A stretch of 64,000 nucleotides of DNA. Source: Paludibacteraceae bacterium. GTDB lineage: Bacteria > Bacteroidota > Bacteroidia > Bacteroidales > Paludibacteraceae. A program made the position numbers and the translations under genes. Below, in pieces: positions 53,401-62,400 of the stretch (within the stretch, counting starts at the first letter, position 1; each line of letters opens with the position of its first letter). The stretch lies in assembly GCA_024401535.1 (NCBI GenBank), contig JAKSKX010000002.1, positions 62,001-126,000 of the forward strand, in the 5' to 3' direction. The notes below the pieces were generated by a model. It was not told where the DNA came from, did no database searches, and worked only from the letters and a program-made list of their open reading frames with translations.

Positions 53401-56400
53401 TTAATCTTTATCAATACTGAATCCTGGCAATCATGTGAAACCTTGTCCATGTCACTAGTTGTAAGCATATTCTCAGGAGTACCCCAGTAGCTTGAACCCT
53501 TAGGAGTCAATACTGCATCAGCACGCAAGTTGATCAACATCTGCTTAGCGGATATAACGTCAGTGTTCATACAATCGTCTCCGACATAAACCTTAACTGG
53601 CTCAGTAGGGCAGACATAATCAGGAGCAAGGACGTCTTGAACCGTTACTTTCTGATCCATAGTACTTACAGGATTGATTCCATCGCTCACATACCAAGTA
53701 ATTGTATTGACACCTAGCAACTCCGCGAAGTCTTCTTTGAACTTATTGTTAACCTTAACCTTCTTGCCATCATTGATTGAGTACTCTATAGTAAGTTTCT
53801 CTGTACAGTCCTTGATGTCAAGTAGTGTATAAATATCTTCGCGAGTTAGTTCATATTCAGCCTTACAGTCCTCACCACGATTCAACAATGTATCGATAAC
53901 TTCCGTAGTAAGAACCGGACTGTTCTTATCAACACCCTTGTATGTTACCGTACAAGTTGTAGTGTTTCCAAGTTCATCCTTGATAGTGTACTTGACAGTC
54001 TGAGTCTTGCCGATAGTCAACTCTACATCCTGATCAAGTCTGTCGTTCTCAACACTCAACTTGCTTCCACAACCGCTGTGATGCAATAGGCTGTCATAGT
54101 CAGCAGAAGTCTCGTCAACTCCCTGCTCTGCCAAAACAGGCTTACGGAAGAACTCGATCATATCCTCGCTCTTGGTTGATGCAGTAGCCAAACACAAGTT
54201 GTCGTAGTCAACAGCAATCTCAACCACTGTATCAGGGCAAGCAATCTCTGGTGCGATGTTAGGAACGGTAATTGTCTGTGTACAGAAATCATTTCTATTT
54301 CCAGCCTTGTCTGTGAATACCCACTGAATCTGAGTCTCACCTACCTTGAATGGAGCATCAATACCCTCTGCCACATCACCGAAGTAGCGAGTAGGAACCT
54401 TAGTGATTTCTTCGTAAGGAGAGCAGTTGTCAGTGATGTACTGCTTCTTGGCGTCAATATTCTCAAGAGTCAACATACCGTGAGCCTTCAAGAATGTAGA
54501 GTCAATGCACTTGGCACCGCCCAACATAGCCTCAGTAATTGTCACGTCAGGAACGAGCTTGTTGCAGACAGCCTCAGGAGCATCCATATCCTTGACAACC
54601 ACATTTTGAGTAACCGAGCTTGCGTTGTGCTTCTCGCTTCTGTCTGTAGCTATCCATTCGATAGTCTGTCCGTCAGTTACTGTGATGCTGTTTTTCTCAC
54701 CTATAATGAAGATCTTATCCTTATCGCCATCCTGAACGTAAGTGCCGTCAGAGTTCATCACCTTGTAAGTGACATCATATCCGCTACAGTCAGCAACCTT
54801 TAGAAGATCTATTACGTCAGTCTTAGTCATTACTGTCTTACCCTCACACTTGTTGTCTGCCACAAGCTCCATATCTTTCAAGTAAGAAGCAAGAGTCGGA
54901 GGTGTAACATCCTCAGCCTTGACTACAGTCTTACACTGCTTAGAGTCAAGAGTTCCGTCATTCAATGTCCAGTAAACATTCTTCTTCAATGTATTGTTGT
55001 CAATATCGAACTGATTGAATGAAACTGTCATCTTGTCAACATTACCGGCAACACCCTCTGTGTCAGAAACCTTCACTGTCAAATCCTTACCACAATCGTC
55101 ATAGATGTTTGTGATAGTCTTGTTTCCATCATCAACTGAAGTTCTGAAATAATCCTCGTCACCAGTATTCTTTGCGCTGATTACGCCATCCGAACCAATA
55201 GAAATCTTGTCCTTCAAGTGACCAAGAGCCAACTGGTGAAGATCCATTACTATTGAAGCTTCGCAATTATCAGCCAAGTTAACCTTAATGGTATCAGGGC
55301 AGGCAATCTCTGGAGCTACACCGTCAGTAACCTTGATTTCATGCTCGTCAACCTTAGCAGTTGTTGTTCCGTCTAGTCCAACTGAATTCCACTCGATAGT
55401 GTAGTCTCCTGGTACAAGAGGCTTATTGAATGACTCAGTAGGCTTGATAGATCCGTCATACTTCTTGTCGCTATCGTTAGCGTCTGTGATTGTATATTTC
55501 AACTCTGAAACAGGAGAACAATCCTTGTATTCCTGGTGATAGATCTCCTTATATACATCCTCGAATGTCTTAGCGTAGTCGTATGAACACTCCTCTTTGT
55601 CAGAATCATCCTTCTTTGTCTTGAATTCTGTTTCATCAGCAAGAGCATGTGTAGTCAAAATCTGAGGAGCACCAACCAATGTATATACACACTCGGTTTG
55701 GTTACCAGAAGCGTCAGCAACAACAATAGTTACCTGCTTCTCCTCCTTGTATTTGATTGTCATCGACGAGCTAGAACGAAGAGTGTCACCATCGGCTATG
55801 AAGTTGTTTGATTCGTCCTTAGTAGCAACCACTACCTTAGTAGTAAGACCTTCATCACAATCGTTCTTCATAGCTGTCTTCTGCTCATCAAAGAAGTTGT
55901 ACTCAGTATTAAAGATAGAATTCTCTACAGAATTGCTTTCTACATACTCGATTGCCTTTCCGTCCTGGTCTGTAGCAGATGCACCCAAAATTGTCTTAGC
56001 ACGAGAAGCGAACAACAACTTATCGAAGTCAAGGTCAACTACTGTATCACACTCGACACCGACAGGAACATTGATTACATTGTCACCGTAACAAGCAATC
56101 TCTGGTGCAATATCATCCTTGACATATAGATTCTGAGTTACTTTTGACTTGTTAGCCGCAGGACTCTTGTCAGTGACTGTGTACTCTATTGAATACTCAC
56201 CATGAACAAGATCCTTAGTCATCTCGCTGTAGTCAACTGTACCATTGTTGTCAACATAAACATTGTCCTTGGAAGCAACCACGTTACCGTCCTTGTCTTT
56301 GATTACAATGTCGATAGACTTGAACTCAGAACAATCAAATACCTTGTCAGCTATCATTGACTTAAGGTCTGACTCGACTGTCTTGTACTTAGCCGAGCAC

Positions 56401-59400
56401 TTGTCAGCTGGTGTTTCACTGTAATTGATTGTCTTGTCAACAAGAGATACAGCGGAAACGTCTGGTCTGATTGTATCGACCGGAGTGATTGTTGTAGTGC
56501 AAGACTCCGAACGATTCTGGCTTGGAGAAGCATCAACCAATGTCCACTCGATTTCAACCTTGTCAGACATGCTGCTAAGTTCAACCTTTAGGTCTGTAGT
56601 GTTCAACTCCTTAACCGAAGCGTCCTTGTTAGTCTTGTACTCGACTGTTAGAGGATCACCGCACTCGTCAGTAATCTCTGTAATCTTACCGGTAACATCA
56701 TCAGTCTTGAAAGTAACACCGCTTGAAGTAGTCTTGTTAGTGACTACTCCTCCGACAGTGTCAATTACACCAGCCTTGTACAAATAATCCTTGGCAAAGT
56801 CATGGAATGTAATCGTGCTGTCAGCCTTACACTCACCGTCAAGAATCAATGTGTTTTCATGAACACACTCGAACTCAGGCGCTACATCATCAACGACTGT
56901 CAACTTCTCGTTCTTAGATGTCTCGAGGCCGTTCTCATCCTTTGCTGTATATGTAATGACGTAGTCGCCAAAGTGCAAGTCTTCGATCTTTATGCCAGAA
57001 TAGCCGTTAACCTTGTCATAGACTGTACCCTCTTTCAAGCACTCTGTATCTGACTCAGTCTTCTTCAAGCAGTACTTAACCTCGCTCAACGAACAATCAC
57101 TAACACCAAGAAGTAACTTGATTTCTGAATCTGTTCTGATGTAATCTGCACCGCAAGTCTTGTGAGAACTCTCCATGTACGAAATCGAGTACTCTAGAAG
57201 ATCTTTCATCACAGGAGCCTTGTCATCAATAGCCTCAATCTTTTGTGTACAAGTCTCGGAGATTCCGTCATATTTAGTTGAGAACTTCCAAGTAATTGTC
57301 TCGCTTTGCTTGTCATTTGTTAGAACATGTTCAAATGGCATAGGATTGAAATTAGTACCATCCAATGCGTACTCAACAATAATCTCGTCATCAGGAGCGC
57401 AAAGTTTTGCTGAAACACTATCCTTGACATCCTCAACCGAAATCTTGACATCTTTCTTGCAGCCATCCTCAAGAGGCAATACCATACCCTTGAAATTCTC
57501 GCATGTGATATGTAGGTCTTCACTTGAAGCGGCGTACTTGATATCTCTTGTAACGACACAGCTGTTTGCATCAGTAAGCTTGACACCAAGACTAGCAAAC
57601 TTCACATTGCCGGACAAAGCGAACTTGCTGTCTGCGTAAGATGCTACATCCTCCTTGGTCAATATCTCTACGATATACTTATTTTGGTAGTTGTCTCCCG
57701 TAATAGGAGTTGTGTAAGGAGTACCACCTGTCACATTCTTCAACTCTACAACCGAATAGTCGTATGTACAAGGAGTTGAAACACCATCAGTAGAGTAAGC
57801 CAAGTCGAAGGAAACAGCTGTTGCCGGCTGGCTGATAGTTTCAGTTATATCCTCAGTTATGGTATTGTCTGCGTCAAGGATAAACTTCATGTTGTACTCT
57901 CCTGCTACAAGTCCTGTGAACTTGGCAATATGCTTGCCCTCTGTAACATTGTATGTTGATGTAACAGACTTGCTGCCATCAGTCATATCCACCTTAAACT
58001 TGCCTGACGCTGACTTGATAGTGATTGTACCCTCGTCACCAGGATTCTCATCATTTGCCATACATAGGGCATCCTCATGAGTAACCTCAACATCTGCGGC
58101 GTCAGAAGGACCAACAACCACCTGGAACGGGTAAGGACAGTCGTTGCCGTCAACTACATTATAGTAGTATGTGCCTGCTGTCAAACCGGACTCAACGATT
58201 GAAGTTCCGTTGTATGATGTTCCAGGAGTGCAATCGTCACCATCCTTGTCTGTCATACAGTACTTGAAGCTTCCATATCCACCGTCAAGAGTGACTGTAT
58301 ATGAAGCATCGTTATTGCCATAAGTAGAAGGCTTTTTAACATCCAAAACTGTGCTAGATATTGCCTCAGACGGCTGTTCAACCTTGAAGTCAACCTTATC
58401 GGACTTACAAGAATTAGCGTCAGTTACAACCAACGAGTAGGTAACCGCTGAATGGTCAAGCGCAGAAGTAGTTACTGAAGAAGTACTTGCGCTGAAAGAC
58501 GCGTCACTGTCTTTAGTCCAAGAATATGTGTACGATGCCTTACCCTTGCTTACCTCAGGTTCGATAGTAGTGGTAGCATTGTAACACAATGTCTTTGGAA
58601 GCTGAGCAGTAACAACCGGCTTCTCGTTGATTACATGAGTATAATAAAGTTTATCTGATGTGTTAGAACACTCATCAGAAACAGTAACCATATACTCATA
58701 AGTATTAGGAACAGTCTCCGAAGAAGTGAACTTGGCATCAGAGCCAAGAGACACATCTGGTTTGTCAACAGCTGCCCAATTATACTTGATACAGTTGCTG
58801 CAAGCCAAACTTGAAGAAGCACCTACAACCTCAACCTCAGGATTTGCGCCACCCTCACAGACTGAAGTGTTAGCCTTAGAAAGTGTTCCTACCGTGAATG
58901 TTGACGGATTAGTAATCACAACATTAGTCTCACTTGAAACAGAACATCCGTTGGCGTCGGTCACTGCAACAGAATATGTACCCTGAGCCTTCTGGATTGT
59001 AGCTGTTGACTCAGTTTCTCCCATTTTTACAGCTTCATCACTGTTGACCCTGTAAGTGTATGGTTTTGTACCACCACTTATAGCCAAATTGATGTCTGTT
59101 TTCACATCGTGGCAAACCTCTGTCACATCTGCAGACCAAGTGTCTAGCTTCAATGACTTAGGAACAGTAAGAGTAATATATGTCTCCCTAGAATGGCCTT
59201 CTGGATCTTTGTTACCACAAGTATCCTTTGCTAAGACATATACCTTTGTATCCTTCGAGATTGTAGCGCCCAAAGGCTCTCCGTCCTTGTCTCCAACCTT
59301 GAATATGTATTCGTTGTCTTTCTCGAACAAGCAGTCAGCAATCTCGAACTGTATGTTAGTCTTGATCATGTCGATATCGACAGGGAACTCACAGTTCACT

Positions 59401-62400
59401 CCTGTTGTCAACTTGACTGGATCAGGATTCTTGTTGATTGTTGGCTGTTCCAAGTCTGCATAGAATCTGCCATTCTTAACTTCGCTGACACATCCGCTCT
59501 CGTCATTCTTAACCTGTAGAGTGTATTTGTACTCACCGCCACAACGCTTAGTCATATCGCGCTTGAACTTGACCTGGGCACCTTCACCTACTATCTCTGT
59601 ACCTTCTGGAACCCATACATAGGTATTTGTACCCTCTGTGTATCCTGCACCTTCACCGGTTACGAATGTAGCTTCAACACCATATCTGTCTTCGCTTGCG
59701 CAATAACCTGTTCTTCTTGTGCCGTCAGTATTGAAATCATCAACCAAGAAACCTCCCAATACCGGATTCCTATATACTGTTGCGCTTACAGGAGTCGAAG
59801 TTGCCTCACAGCCGTTTACAGAAGCCACAACTGTGTATGTTGCAGTTGAGTGTGTAGCTCCGGCAGCAAGCTTCAATGTCTGAGATGCGGCAGAAGCGTT
59901 CTCCGGAGCAGGTGTTCCTGTCCATGTGTATGTGATGTCCTCTGTCACAGCTGTCTCGCCTATCTTGACCAATGGAGTGAATGTGATGTCTGTCTCACAT
60001 GACTTCTCCTGGGCAATAATCTTGACTGTTGGCTGAGGCTTGACAGTCACGATGACATCGACCTCCTTGTCGGTACAAGTTCCGTTCTTTGCAACGAATG
60101 TGTACTTCGTAGTCTCTGTCAATGCTGCAGTTATGTAGTCGTCGCCGACCTTAGTCAATCCTGCAGGAGTCTCCATCGTACCAATCAAACCGGAAGTCTT
60201 GATTGTTGCTGTCTGACCGCTACAGATTGGTTCTGGAGTCACTGCAATCACATTCGGAGCAAGATAAGAAGTCGCTGATGCATTTACATGCTCAGACTCA
60301 CACTCGTTGCCGGATGCAAATGTCTTGACAGCCTTGACGAACCATTCCTGAGTCTCCATAAAGTCCGCATCGTCGGAAGCGACAGTGAATGACTGGGCAT
60401 TGTTCCTATTGTCATTCTCTGAATATGCGCCCGTCTCTGTTCTGCTCCACAAGTATTTGATATTCTCAATATCATCAGATCCGCCAACCTTGGCCGAAGC
60501 TGTGAAAGTTGCCTCTCCGCACGCTGTGGCAGGAGTAAGAACCACCTCCACCTTGTCAAGCTCTGTAACATTAACTGTCTTTGTAGCTTCACATCCGTTG
60601 TCGTCCTTTACTGTGAACGTATGGCTTGCAGTTCCCTTGAAGCCAGAGAATGTTGTGTTCTCTGCGCCTGTCTGGTCTGCCTTGCCTGATACGGAGAATG
60701 TGTAGGCGGATGCCTTTGTTCCTCCATCAGCAGTAAGCTCGATATCGGCTTCAACTCCGTTACATACTGTGATGTCAGATGCAGACAACTTCAACTCTGC
60801 AGGCTCGCCTATCACTACACTTATTGGGGAAGTTGAGCAACCGAACTTGTCGCTGACTACCAATGTATATGAATCTTTAGCAAGACCTGTGAGCTGGATG
60901 TCGCTAGTTGTAATATTAGTAGAGCTCTTGACCACTTCGCTGCTAGAGTTCTTTAACTCGTAGGAAGCAGCCAAATCCTTGTCAACTATGAAGTCAACCT
61001 TACCGTTAGCCGTATAGCCGGTATTGGCTGTGTTACAAGTGACCGAAGTAACCGTAGGTGCGGCAATATCCAACGTGTTAGGTATGCTGATCTTGACTGT
61101 CTTGGGCTCAGACTTGTTGCCGCATTCGTCAACCATCACAACGCTGACTGTTGTCGAGCTTGATATCGTTGATCCTGCTGAAGGAGTCTGCTCGAAGTGG
61201 TGTCCGATGCTGCATCCGTCAACCTCTTCCTTTGTGTTGTCTGTGAAGACATTAGGAACTGTGTACTCGCAGTTCGCACCCTCTGCCGAGAACTCTGTCT
61301 TCACAAGGTCGAATGACAATGTGTTGTTCTTCTCTACAGTGTAGCTGCCTGACTTGCTGTCACTACATCCTGTTGTCTCGTTCTCAACCTTCAATGTGTA
61401 TGAGAATGAAGGCTCGCAAGCACCTGTTGTGTTTGAAAGAGTTCCTACATTTGTTGTACCAGTTGCATCATCGGACCATGAGTACTTGTAGCTGTGGCCG
61501 GCCTTGGCATTTGTCACAGTTGCAGTAACCTCGTAGCTTGCCGCCTTAGAGCATGCTGCTGCAGGGTTTGTGAATGTGAACACCGGCTTCTTGTTGAATG
61601 TCGCTGTCTTTGTGTCAGGCTCAGACCAGCATCCGTTGGCATCCTTGACCTTGACGCTTACTGACTTCTGCTCGCCGTCTGTGTATGTCGAAGCATAGGC
61701 CTCTGTGTATTTTGAAGCGCCTTCCTCAGCTGAGCCGTTCCAGTAGTAGTGGTATGCAGCAACTCCCCCGCTCACCTCAGGAGTGAACTCGATGCCCTCC
61801 TCACAGCTCTTCTTGTCTGCCAAAGTGACCGTAGGGTTTGCATAGACTGTAAACGTGAAGTCATTTGCATCTGTCTTGCCGCACTCGTTCTTCACCTTAT
61901 ATGTAAACGTATGGTTGCCTGCCGACAAGCCCTTGATGTAGTCCGAAGTCACCTTGATGTCTCCGTCATACCACTCTGCCTCGCGCAAAGAGTTGTTCAC
62001 ATTCGCATCGTTCCATGTCACTGACGGAGAAGGAAGGACAACTCCCTCAGCACCGGCACAGACTGACGTCAATGTGGCTGTTCCGATCTCAGGATCGGCG
62101 TAAACGTTTACAACGATATTCACCTCTTCGCTAGGACATCCGTACTTGTCAGTTACAACTGCCTTGTGTGTGCCCTCGCCAAGAGCGAACTTCGTCTTGT
62201 CTATAGCATCTGACGACTCCGTACCGTCAACTGTGTACTTGTACTCGCCCTCTGTCTCTGTCTTCAAAGTAAGCTTGAACTCTGCTGTAGCACCCTCACA
62301 CACAGTCTTAGGCTCGACTTCGTTAAGTGCAGGAGAGTCATACATCTTCACCTCGAACTCACCTGATGTGTTCTCGCATCCGTTTGCGTCAGAGACTGTA

